Assembly (NCBI GenBank): GCA_015179025.1
Contig: WHUX01000004.1
Location: 620,001-684,000, forward strand
Reading direction: 5' to 3'
Length of the DNA: 64,000 bases
Source: Terfezia claveryi
Lineage: Eukaryota; Ascomycota; Pezizomycetes; Pezizales; Pezizaceae
Made by a program: the position numbers and the translations under genes. The notes beneath the pieces are model-generated. The model made no database searches, was not told where the DNA came from, and was given only the letters and a program-made list of their open reading frames with translations. This document shows, piece after piece, positions 36,568 through 46,348 of the stretch. The first letter of the stretch is position 1. Each line of letters opens with the position of its first letter.

Positions 36568-37613
36568 TCGCTAAGAAGTGGACCGTCAAGGCAAGCTCAC
36601 TCGGGGGTGGGCTTGAGAGAAACAAGGCCTGTATTGATATGCAAGACGTTGGATGAAGAAGAAAGACAAGAAGAAAGACAAGAAGAAAGAGAGCTATATA
36701 AACGTGGGGCCCCGCGGGGCCAAGGAAAGGCTAAGGCTGACAACTCGGCCTGACAACGAGATAAGGACCAGAACAACCTCCCGAGCTAGCAAATAAGGCC
36801 ACTTGAAGATCATTCGTTGAATTTTACCTGTTGGCAAAAATTCGCCCCTATAATACTAAAACAGATATTAGCATAGCCCACATTTCAAAGAATGGTGAAA
36901 TCCCTCATAGAGCAAAAAGAAGTAGTAGCTGTCTCTACCTAATTAAAGACCTCTAACCAGCTACCGACCTTATAAGCTTAGAGAATAATATTTCAGATAC
37001 TCTAATTGCTTGGTACCTAAACTACTGTTCACTAGGCAGAGGACTCTCGATACAAGCATATCGTTCGGACCGGGAGAGGTATGCTTGTAACCAATATATT
37101 GCTTATAGCAAGAGAAAATAGGTAACTATAAAATGAAGTTAACTAGCGCTAGGAAATGTTGTGGAATAGGCTTATAAATCCAAGCAGAGCATATAAACAA
37201 GAAATATCCAAACGAGAGTAGTAGGTATGGAGGCGGGAATGTCAAGGAGAGGAGGCACCAGAAAGTCAGTGATCCTGCGCTGAACATGCAGACGCCTGCA
37301 TTGAATTTCTAGAGTCTCAATACTTTTCTCCTCACGCTGTAGAACATCTTGTAGGTCCCTGATATTGGCTGTAGGTTCAGCTTGAAGAGAAAAGGGGAGT
37401 AATCCTTCAATATGCGTGGGCGCTACCCTGAGGTGTAACCGGTCAAGCTCCGACCATGCCTGATGCTGTTGGACAACCGAAGATTTGGAAGAGAGGCCAT
37501 TGTTTTCACAGTCAGTATATATACATCATCGGATCACTCGGTCTGATACAAAACCAAGTAAGCTAATTTGACAGTGAACAGGTGACATAAAATCGAGAGT
37601 GCATCATCATTTG
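36568..37613. other. Gene-free stretch with transposon remnant
   Basis: No gene seen. From about 36.95 to 37.04 kb the sequence (GCTACCGACCTTATAAGC, then AGATACTCTAATTGC) is a diverged match to 31140-31210 inside GC-ended transposon copy 2, so this is an old fragment of that family. A GAAGAAAGACAA triplicate lies near 36.66 kb. Confidence 0.5.
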
Positions 37614-37920
37614 ACATCTACGACCATAGACTGAAGAAAACGAGGCATCCCGTCCGCTCTGCCATATCTAAACTTCAGATCGCCAGGCTAGTACTGCAGT
37701 GGGTGACCACGCGGGAAAGTCTCCCACTGCAGCACGCAATGGGATTCAGAATTTTTGACTTCTTCTTTCGGTAGCATTGGATGGTTGCCTTTTTGTGATC
37801 GAGACTAGCCTTTTTGAGAAATCACACAGGTAGTCCTTTTTTGGCCCATACCTTTTCCGGTATCTCCCAGTCTAGGTACCCTTTTTGTCATTAAGCTAGT
37901 CCTATCTTGGTAGTCTCCCT
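37614..37920 (+). repeat. 5S rRNA-headed repeat, copy 1
   Basis: The first about 105 bases follow fungal 5S rRNA: start ACATCTACGACCATAG, then CATCCCGTCCGCTCTGCC, and the C-box region GGCTAGTACTGCAGTGGGTG followed by ACCAC. The 3' end does not pair with the 5' end, so helix I is lost and this is not a normal 5S gene. About 190 further bases continue without a break (TCTTCTTTCGGTAGC, GCCTTTTTGAGAAATCACAC, GGTATCTCCCAGTCTA). The same tail follows the 5S-like head in copy 2, so head and tail form one repeat. I infer a 5S-derived, SINE3-like retroposon. The pol III internal promoter appears partly intact. Confidence 0.7.
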
Positions 37921-38926
37921 ACCACACTATTTTAGTCTAGTTATCATTTTTAGATCGAGACTTCACTAGTCCCACAACACCTGAGGCGAGCCCTTGACAT
38001 ACAGTGCTGCAGACAAAAATTTCGGAGTAGCCTCATGTTTGAAGTCTGACTTGGATCCCAAAGGCCAGCTGTGCTGGGTAGTCAAATACATGTATGTATG
38101 GTCATTTGCCTTATCGCTGAACAGAAATTCCCAACATCGCCATCTACAATGCCAAGTTGCCAACACCAACCCATACCCTTCCTACAACCGCCTTAGGTAG
38201 CATGACTACTGACCAATTCGATACCTTTAATCAAGCTCGCCCTGGCAGGAGTACAACCCATTATCAGCGGCTCCAAGCCCTCCTGACAGCCGACGATGTC
38301 TCCATCCAAAGAAAGCTTACCAGAAGGGCACAATGAGAAAGCTGAACGGAGTTGAGAAACGGTTCAGCAAATTCCGCCGCGACATGTTAAACATGACACA
38401 GGTAAAATATACCTGCAGTCGCTATATGAGGAGCGCGTGTATTTAGTGTGTTGGCAGGACAGGTTTAGTGTGCTAGTTTCATGACTATTTCAAAGGTTTT
38501 CCCTATGTTTAAATCAAAGGTGTCTTGGCACCGAAACAACGCCATTTCGTAGTTAGAGAAGCTCAGACATACAATACAGAGCATACGCTTATCTCTATAT
38601 CTACATATATCCTCGAACTGGACATATAGTCTGGTTGGCACAAGCCCCTCGGAACGAGGTGGTACTGACGCACTAAAAAGTTTGTAATTGCTCTAACGGG
38701 GAATTTGGCGAAGTCGGGCTTGGCGCTCAGTTCCATAATGGTTCTCGCTTTTTCATGTAGAGATCATCATCGATTGAATATTCGTTATTCAGCCTCTTCC
38801 TCACGACTGACTGTGAGCTGAGTCCTACTTGAATGATCCTATCTTTATTCCTTCAGTACTTCCATCAACCGGCACAACTATACCACTCTCTCTACCACAC
38901 ACGACTCTCTCTCTACTTACCCGAAG

Positions 38927-40271
38927 ATGCCTATCCAACTCCGACCACAGGCTACAGTTCCAGCAGATAAAACGCATGGACCGGACCCGAATATCTACCA
39001 GTCCAGAGGACTCCAAGTAACCGTCCTCCATCCCGGTTACCCCGGGCCACCATTGTCTCTATTTTCTCTCCCATGTTTCGACCGAATTGCAACTGGAGAA
39101 CTTGTGGGTCAAGCCGGAATCGATGGTAATATTGTTGCTTGTGCCGCCTCCATCGTTTGTGGGAACCGGCAAGGTCAACTCCTCCCCACCCTCCATCGTA
39201 GCCAGACCGAGCTCGAAGGCGCCACCTCCACTGCCTCTGCTCAAGCTGAGAGTTCCCTTCTTCCAGGAAAATACTACTACTACCCCACTGGGTGGAAGGT
39301 GACAGATGATCCCTACCCTATTACATTGACATTTGAAGACTGGCAGTTCCCACATGGGGAGGTCCCCGAGGCCTGGAAGGTCTTCCCTGGCAGTGAACAA
39401 TGCCTCAGCGATCTAATCTTGTCAAGTGAAGTGAGACTGTTTGTTATTCGTCGGGATAGATGTTGCCCAATCACTGGGTGGGAGAACGTTTGTGAGGTAG
39501 CACATCTACTTCCAAAACAGAATGAGAATTGGGTATGTTACTCCATTAGCCCCTAGTAACAGTATTTAAATTACAAACACCATTAACCTTTACCTACCTA
39601 CCTAGTTCGACCTCAATCAAATGGGGCAATATAATCGCAGTAACTCAACTTCCGACAGCACAGATCCCAATAATCTGCTTCTACTTAGAGAGGATTTGCA
39701 TTCTGCCTTTGATAAGAAGGCTTTCATTCTGGTACCGAAGGAGGGGAGGCAGGTACTTCATTTTATTGCCTATATGCCACCAGTTACGGATATTTTTCAT
39801 AATAGAGAGATTGGTTGTGTGCAGGTAAGCATGGAGATGGCCTATGCCAGACTTGCTTGGAGTCTGTTTCCACTTATTGGCACTGGCAACATCGTAAAGA
39901 GTAACTCCGGGATTTTTGTCACTATCTTTGACAGTACATTAAACCAATATGTTACTCGAAAAATGGCTAAAGATGTAATGGCCATGAGACTCCAAGGAAA
40001 TACCGCTCCAAGGAAACGCAAAATGCTCGGTGCCAATCTCAATCAGATATCAGAAGCACTGAAAGAAACCCTTGATAGCGTAGCGCACCGCCTAGAGGTT
40101 CTTCTACCTTCTGGAATTGAGGCACACTATAGCAACGGTGCTATAGGGCTCTCGGTTGAAGAAGCTGGCGAGCTAGAAAATGAAGAAACCCCAGAGTCAG
40201 GGCGCTCAGCTGAAGAAGCTGGTGAGCAAGAAGATAAAGCAATCGCGGAGATACCAGGAAGTTCTCTCTAG
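38927..40271 (+). CDS. HNH-family nuclease-domain protein (HNH_2 type)
   Basis: Two exons, 38927-39532 and 39606-40271, give 423 residues. The intron starts GTATGT and ends CCTAG, phase 0. The HNH core spans the junction: RRDRCCPITG, VAHLLPKQNENW (first His), then after splicing FDLNQMGQYN, STDPNNLLLLREDLHSAFDK (Asn and final His), and KAFILVPK. This arrangement matches the fungal HNH_2 family, in which most members are uncharacterised putative nucleases. The N-terminal 180 residues have no recognised domain. The C-terminal 80 residues are Glu-rich with a duplicated VEEAGE motif. An intron-like GTAAGT...CTCCTAG lies just after the stop (from about 40303), so a longer alternative C-terminus is possible. 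It lies between two 5S-headed repeats and inverted 15-mers, suggesting mobility or recent gain. That is inference. Confidence 0.78.
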
Positions 40272-40744
40272 GAAGGAGAATATTACAAGTCAGATCACCG
40301 AAAGGTAAGTGAACCAAGTCAAAACTTGAAGCAACAGCTAAACTCTCCTAGCGCTTCCAAGCTGTCTTTAAACCCTGCGCAGGATGAAGGTGACAAGACG
40401 CCACGGCTTGGGCTGAGAGTGGGCTATGATCTATGCTCTGGAGTAGGCAGCTGATGAGTTTTGTTTTTTACGGTTTTTTCTTATGGTTATTTTGTAGTAT
40501 GGGATTTTTTTTACAGTGGTTTTTTTTTAGACTATATGGCTATTTTTATCTGTGGTTGGGTTTGGTGGTTTTTTTCTTCTCTTTTTTCTTTTTTTTCTTG
40601 AATGGAGGCTCTGCCGGCGTTTCAACAGCATCCTAGCAGGGTCCAAGGAAGATGAGGATAGTTCCAGTGATGAGGAGGGTGAGGAAGATAAAGCAGATGA
40701 GGAGATAACAGAAGCTACAAGGACAGGAATGTTGAATCGGTACC
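40272..40744 (+). other. 3' flank of the HNH gene, T-rich then acidic-coding-like
   Basis: About 170 bases (40450-40610) are T/TTTTT-rich. The following stretch (40640-40730) would encode an acidic string (DSSSDEEGEEDKADEE) in one frame but has no start or domain. No independent gene is supported. Confidence 0.4.
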
Positions 40745-40800
40745 TTTTTTTTTTGATGAATCAGTACTCGTATTGAAGCTATCTAGCTCATGACGAGAGA
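40745..40800 (-). mobile_element. Possible truncated SINE-like element (copy E)
   Basis: A run of ten T is followed by AGTACTCGTATTGAAGC and CTCATGACGAG, matching the tail-hairpin part of copies C and D with several differences. No target-site duplication was found. Confidence 0.4.
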
Positions 40801-40929
40801 ACGCATCCTCAAGTGGCTACCTGACAGGATTATCCTTCTCCGGGCCGTTCTCAGCCCCGTATATACATATATGACCATATACCCTCCGGGAAAAACAGAT
40901 GAAACAAATAAATCACGAAAAGAGCCCGT

Positions 40930-41250
40930 TCACTCCTCGATATGGTGGAAACGGAGAGTTCCTGCTTGTTAGCTTGTGCTTTCGTTCGCTTAATGGTGAG
41001 TCGGGTTACCACGGTGGGTGACCCTGTGGGAAAGTCTAACACCGCAGCACGCAATGGGAGTTTAGAATTTTTCACTTCTTCTTTCGGTAGCGTTGGATGG
41101 TTGCCTTTTTGAGAAATCACACACGTAGTCCTTATTTGGCCCATACCTTTTTTGGCATCTCCCAGTCTACCCTTTTTCTGTGGAGGGTGTTGTGCCAACC
41201 AGACTACCCTTTTTGTAATTAAGCAAGGACTATGTTGGTAGTTCACCGCA
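40930..41250 (+). repeat. 5S rRNA-headed repeat, copy 2
   Basis: The tail (GCAGCACGCAATGGGA through TTCTTCTTTCGGTAGC and CCCATACCTTTTTTGGC) is nearly identical to copy 1. The head keeps ACGGTGGGTGACC and GAAACGGAGAGTTCC in register with 5S but is more diverged. Relative to copy 1 it has a 27-bp insertion that ends with the reverse complement of TAGTCTGGTTGGCAC and is flanked by TACCCTTTTT direct repeats. Copy 1 has its own small insertion (TGATCGAGACTA) flanked by GCCTTTTTG repeats. The two copies are in the same orientation, about 3.4 kb apart. Confidence 0.65.
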
Positions 41251-41779
41251 TACAGCTTGAACATTACTTAAGAATGAGGCAATTCTAAAATGCCCCTATT
41301 CCTAAGTAATATATATGGCAGGGCAATCCCACTCACACTAAAATAACTTCTTGGCACATATTATGTCTTCAGGCTGAGTGGTAAAGACTATCATATGCCG
41401 CAAACTTTTAGTCTGGTTGGCACGCAAACTTTAGTCTTTTATGTTAATAATAAAGACTACTACGTAACTATCTTCAAATTAGTCCACCCCTTATAAAACA
41501 CATACACTAGCAAAAAAATCTAATAAAGTTGAGCTTATCTTTACTACATGATCTTTACTTCCCATAATCCAAACCTAATATATTATCTGATTTCTTCATA
41601 GTTTTTTAGATTTTCATTAGCTTATAGCAATATTCACTTCTATATAATACTATTATATATATACTTGTACTGGACTATATACCTTTATATAGTGGCTTAA
41701 TTAGTATTGCCAGGCCAATGTTACGAACCCTTTGGATCATGACTATGACCTTGACCTTACCCATGACCTCGACCTCGAC

Positions 41780-41940
41780 TTCAGTATCGCCGGCAACCCA
41801 CGCACTTACCTGTTTGAGTACTGTTACAGACTATGCTGGAACTTGTGACAGTCGTGCCAGATATTGGTACGACTCTCGACCCACAAACCTTGATACTTTA
41901 CCGGCAACCTATGCACTTGCCTGTATAAGTACACTGGCTT
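41780..41940 (+). repeat. Two-copy direct repeat, period 111 bp
   Basis: CCGGCAACCCACGCACTTAC at about 41790 recurs as CCGGCAACCTATGCACTTGC at 41901, each followed by CTGT and an AGTAC stretch. Between them lies the first hairpin of the series described at 41847-42808. Confidence 0.6.
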
Positions 41941-42808
41941 GAAAAACTTGACCCTTGCTCTTGACTAGTACGACTACCAACCGCATCCCGGGAAGTCCTA
42001 ACTAGATACTCGCTTGATTAGGGGATCTGCTAGATCGATCTAGTAAGATAACCTTACGTCCCCGGAACCTTATTTTATACTCGATTCCATTTTGAGAGTC
42101 AATTCAAAAGTTGTCCGACTCTCAAAAAGGAACCTCTCGAACTTGTACCCATACTTCCACACTTCTACACTTCCATACTTCCGGACTTCCGGTTTGAGAC
42201 TCGAACAGGAAACCCGTCCGACTCTCGTTCTAGAGCTCTTTGATTACAATATTCTAGTTGCTTCTCGCTTACTTGTTTTTCTAGTCTATCAGAAGTCCAT
42301 ATCAAGAGTCGAACCAAAACCTGTCCGACTCTCGAAAGAGACCTATGCCAGCAATTATCCGATATTTGCCTTGCGTTTTCCGAATATTTGCATGTGCTTG
42401 ATTGCGCGTCCTTTTGTTTATGCCCGATTGGGATATTTGACAGTCGTGCCAGCAACTGGGTGGCAGGGCTTATATAAGGAGGCAAGGAGGTGCACGAGAG
42501 AAGTGCGCCAATGGAGGAGGCAATGGATACAAGACATTAGATAGAGATCCAACGACAGTACGAGGGTAAGGAGCTATATATACATATTGGCTTATTGAGC
42601 CAAGACTAACAATAGGAATAAGCTTCCCGAGATAGGCAATACGAAGGCCATGACAATTCCCCCATCACCTGCGATTGCAGGTGATGACAAAGACAATGGT
42701 GACAATAACGAGAGTCGGATAAGAATCTGTCCGACTCTCAAAACAGGAACGAAGGCAATAACGAGAGTTGTGCCGGAAACTGGCACAACTCTCAAAACAG
42801 GACCCAAG
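41847..42808 (+). repeat. Series of six related 30-31-nt hairpins
   Basis: Hairpins lie at 41847-41877, 42094-42123, 42196-42226, 42304-42333, 42710-42739 and 42763-42793. The outer stem is GAGAGT...ACTCTC. The 42710 copy has a perfect 10-bp stem (GAGAGTCGGA with TCCGACTCTC) and the 42763 copy a perfect 12-bp stem (GAGAGTTGTGCC with GGCACAACTCTC). The last two are direct repeats of a 53-bp unit that includes AATAAC before and AAAACAGGA after the hairpin. A further 9-bp stem (ATCACCTGC / GCAGGTGAT) is at 42664-42685. Function unknown. Confidence 0.7.
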
Positions 42809-44559
42809 GAGAGACGGTTGTTACAGAATGCTAGACTGACTTATCATGAGCTATATGAACTCTTCAGGGTAACACATTTCCCAGGCTTATAGCAACATTT
42901 TCAAATTCAAATCACATTCCAAAGTTCAGGTTCATGACAATTGAGCCCGGTATTAGAGTTAAAATCAATAAAAGCAAAAGCTAGCAAGCCAAAGTTAAAA
43001 ACTTTTTTCTATACTCTTAGCTAAAAAAGAAAATTAAGAAAAAAACTGATATACGTCACCCTCCATAGAGTGGGGCCATATTTCATTCGTCCGAGTCATT
43101 CTCCTTGTCTGCGGCGTCTGCTGCCTTACTGACTCCTGTAAGATACTATTGTGATTGATTGAGGAGCAGTTGTGAGCAGGTGTGGCTTGCCTATTATCAG
43201 GGTGCCTTCCTCCCATGTCTTGATATCCTCAAAAGGGACCTTACCAGCAAACCTGCGTTCATGAAAGTCTAAGCAAACTTATAAATTCTCTCCACGCCAT
43301 TAGTGAGTAGGCATGGTTGCATGGCCCGTGTAGGTAGTGGTGATTTGAAATTGATGTTAAGCCGCGAAAGCTCGGTAATTGTATTTTCATGGTCCTCACC
43401 AAAATCCAGAGGCTTTCCGTCTCTGATAGCCTCGATGTGGGGATATCGAAAGCTGTAGTTGGATCTTCTTGCCGACTGCTGATGATAGCATGTTCAGGTC
43501 CCAAATTGTCATTCTGGTACCCCTAGGTTCATAATACATTGTTGGCAATTTTGGATAGACCACCATCTGCTCTCGATGGGCAATGAGTATAGACACTGAG
43601 ACAAACTTTTTAGTTAGATTAGTTTGGGAACTTCAACATATATGTTGGAACTCACTGGGGTGCTATTTAGGTTTGGTCCTATCAATACCTCCCCCAAAAC
43701 CACGCCAATGGATAATTCTCGATACCACTCTAACCTAGGGCCATTGGATCTAGAGATTTTCAGAAACTGAATTCGGTATCTTATACCTTGCTCCACGAGA
43801 GGGGTCGTGCCAAGCAGACTACGCTCTCCGGGCTGACAAGCTATGTATAGTGGGAGGATAAAGGACTTAGGAGATGGTATAGCCGCAGTGAGAGCGAGGT
43901 ATGTAGTGATGAGCCCATGTCTGATCTGAAAAGGAAATCATTCATGGCTAATCCCCACCAGGTATCCTAGTGTTCACTTCTCATTCAGAAGCTACAGTAT
44001 AACCTCATTGGTGAATCATACGGGGTGCCGTTGTGATAACACAGCAAATAAGTACAATTTTTTTTGGCCATCAGACCTCATCCGTACTAAGCGACTATGC
44101 GACATCTTATTCTCTCGCCATATAAACGCAACGACGCCCTATCCAAAGAGAGTTCTTCAATAAAGCTCGATATCTATCATTGAAAGGGAGGGGGTATTCC
44201 GCCAACTGACCAATATATGAACAGACTAGAATTAAAAAATAAAAACCTGTCATGAAAAGGACGCATGCAATATTAACGTTGTAGTCTCATAACTGTCTTT
44301 TAGACGAACCAAATGTCTAAATCAGATGACCGAACCCAAGAAATCCGTAATACCCGCCTCATCCGCCCCAAAGGATGAAAGGGTTAAAAGGAGAGAGAGA
44401 AAAAAAAAAAACATCTATGTAAAAACGCCCTCATTCCGCTGTGCTAAAAAAAAAAGTGAACTGTGATACAATGGGTATAGTATTTACAAACAAAAGCCCC
44501 CCCAACAAACGGAAAGCATAAAAGAGTGGAACAACTTTCAATTCAGTAAGTTTGATCCC

Positions 44560-46348
44560 TCATATCATTGATAGGAGTGCGTGTGGTGGTTTTTGTATTG
44601 AAAACGCTTGTGGAATTTGATCGTCATTTAGCGAACTCAGTGCCCCACTCATACGTGTTGGTACTCTTTTTCCCTGCAACTTTGGAGTAGGTGGCATTGA
44701 CGGCAAATCTAACATGAAGCTTATTCTTTGGCTCCTTCTCTGATGAAAAGTAACCGTCGACCTTCGAGAATCCGCCCAAGGCCCTAAGATAGGGCTGCTC
44801 GCCGGAATCAGACTTAAGTCTAATGGGAGCCATGGTAGATAGTGTTTCCAGCCTTCCTGTGCCTGAGGAACCGCATTTGTTGATGATTGACACAGTGGTT
44901 GACACGACCTCCAGTCAAATGGCTTGGAAACTCCGCGGTAAGCTGCTGTAGCTAGGGGCACATCTAATTCGGACATCATTTGCCCCATCCCAGAATTCGT
45001 CGAATCGGATCTGCCCCTGGAGCTCGACATGTTTTCTAATTTCATGACTACAATTTCTGTATTTTTCTCTAGGTGAGGGTGCGTGTCTGGGAAGGTTGAC
45101 TTGCTCCAAGACGACATCATAGACGAAGATAGACCGTTTTCTGCCCGCCTGTCCCAGCTCCTTTCTGATTGTCCGGAAGAAGATGATGATGCAGAAGATG
45201 AAGATAGTACGGAACCTTCACCGCTTGCACCCGTCACGCTAGAATCATCGTCCTCCCACAAATGGAGCTCCGCCTCCTTCTCCTCTATAAGCTTTTGCCG
45301 GTAATAAGTTGCTGTGTAAGATACGCAAATGCCCACAATAACAATCCCAATTACGCCCCCAATCATTCCCCCGATTAGTGCAGCTGGGTCCCCTCCTCCC
45401 CTGTCGGATTCCGGACTTGGATTGGCAGATGTTTGCTCACTCCTTGCCTCCACGGAGTGTGTGGTCTGGACTATACCGGATATATCTGAGCTTGTCTGCG
45501 CCCGACTGGCCGCTGGTATACTACAAAATTAATTAAGGTATTAGCCGCTAATTCGTAAACATCACTGAATGGAAATGATTTGTCAGGCATTGAGGATAAC
45601 TATACCAACAAGAATTTACTTTTCCATCCTTCGGATCCTTGATAAGTTGACCTGAATTAATATCACACCTTGAGTCATGAAGATCGAGACCTATATTCCC
45701 CGTGCCTGTTAGGGACTTCACACTTTTTTCACTAGGATCACAAAGATTTGAAGTAAGGAGGAGGAACGCACAATTGACTGGCTCAGGGCATGATTTTCTA
45801 AGAAAAATGTTAGCCCCTGTAAATCTTGACACAGCCCAACTCACATTCAATGGCTCATGGTGAGAGATCGGCATACCCTTTCTCGCAGCAATACTCGATC
45901 TCACCGCTTGAGATACAAGAAGAGTTCGCAGGGCACGACACTATGCTCCAACATTAGCAAAGCTACACAACTTTCCCACCTGAAACGGAGGTAACATACA
46001 GCCTTTTGCCGCATTGCAGCATTGCTCAGCACACGTATCTCCACATATCACTAGACCCTTTGCCTTGCACTCTGCAGCCGATCTACCCTCCTTCTTGAAC
46101 GCAAATCCTTCACTAATTCCAGTATCTCGCCTTTTTCGTTGTCTTGAAATTATAGACGGGGAGGATAGATTCCCCTCGCGAGTAACAACCACCGTACAAC
46201 GCACCAACTGTGGCGATAGCCGCCCACGGGAAACGCCACCTGGGTAGCATTGCACCAGAGAGACCAGGGATAGTAACTGCAATAAGAGGATAGTTGCAGT
46301 CAGAGGGTTGCGGATCCCCAAGTATATCCATGAGGTTGTTTTTGCCAT
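44560..46348 (-). CDS. Type I membrane protein with Cys-rich ectodomain
   Basis: Four exons on the minus strand: 46348-46000, 45940-45877, 45797-45606 and 45520-44560. Phases 1, 2 and 2 agree and give 521 residues. The start (MAKTTSWIYLG) is followed by a hydrophobic signal-peptide core (TATILLLQLLSLVSLVQC). A basic site RKRR at residues 71-74 could be cut by a Kex2-like protease. The ectodomain holds clustered cysteines (CGDTCAEQCCNAAKG, SCPANSSCISSGEIEYCCEKG, CPEPVNC), completed only by splicing. A Ser/Thr-rich stalk leads to one membrane segment at about 249-272 (ALIGGMIGGVIGIVIVGICV) and a Ser-rich cytoplasmic tail of about 250 residues. No family recognised. A cell-wall sensor or receptor-like role is a guess from architecture. 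The introns at 45798-45876 and 45521-45605 have good branch sites; the donor at 45605 (GTATAG) is weaker. Confidence 0.75.

Larger units (their letters stand above)
38627..41206. mobile_element. Candidate inverted-terminus element carrying the HNH gene
   Basis: TAGTCTGGTTGGCAC at 38627-38641 and its exact reverse complement at 41192-41206 bracket the HNH gene. Read inward, the ends agree over about 22 of 24 bases (continuing AAGCCCCTC on the left, AACACCCTC on the right). TA at each outer edge would suit a TA target. Against this, the right copy lies within the tail of 5S-headed repeat copy 2, and the same 15-mer occurs elsewhere without partners. Treat the boundaries as a hypothesis. Confidence 0.35.
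41251..44559. other. Repeat-rich gene-free region
   Basis: No gene is supported. It holds a 15-mer copy (41409-41423), a two-copy 111-bp direct repeat, the hairpin series, and a one-mismatch inverted 15-mer (43807-43821). TGTTACGAACC at 41718 and a TATATAAGGAGG near 42473 make part of it resemble a solo LTR, but boundaries and a target-site duplication were not found. The 43.9-44.5 kb part is the 3' flank of the next gene. Confidence 0.45.

Noticed and set aside
37614..37733. A functional 5S rRNA gene
   Set aside because: The 3' end does not pair with the 5' end (helix I lost), and a second locus shares the downstream tail, which fits a retroposon better.
41718..42829. Solo LTR running from TGTTACGAACC to a GTTACA end
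   Set aside because: Start and end dinucleotides fit, but no target-site duplication or partner LTR was found. The boundary choice would be arbitrary.
41409..43821. A second 2.4-kb element bounded by the forward 15-mer at 41409 and the inverted near-copy at 43807
   Set aside because: The two ends agree only over the 15-mer and not inward, and no gene lies between. Kept only as part of the motif finding.
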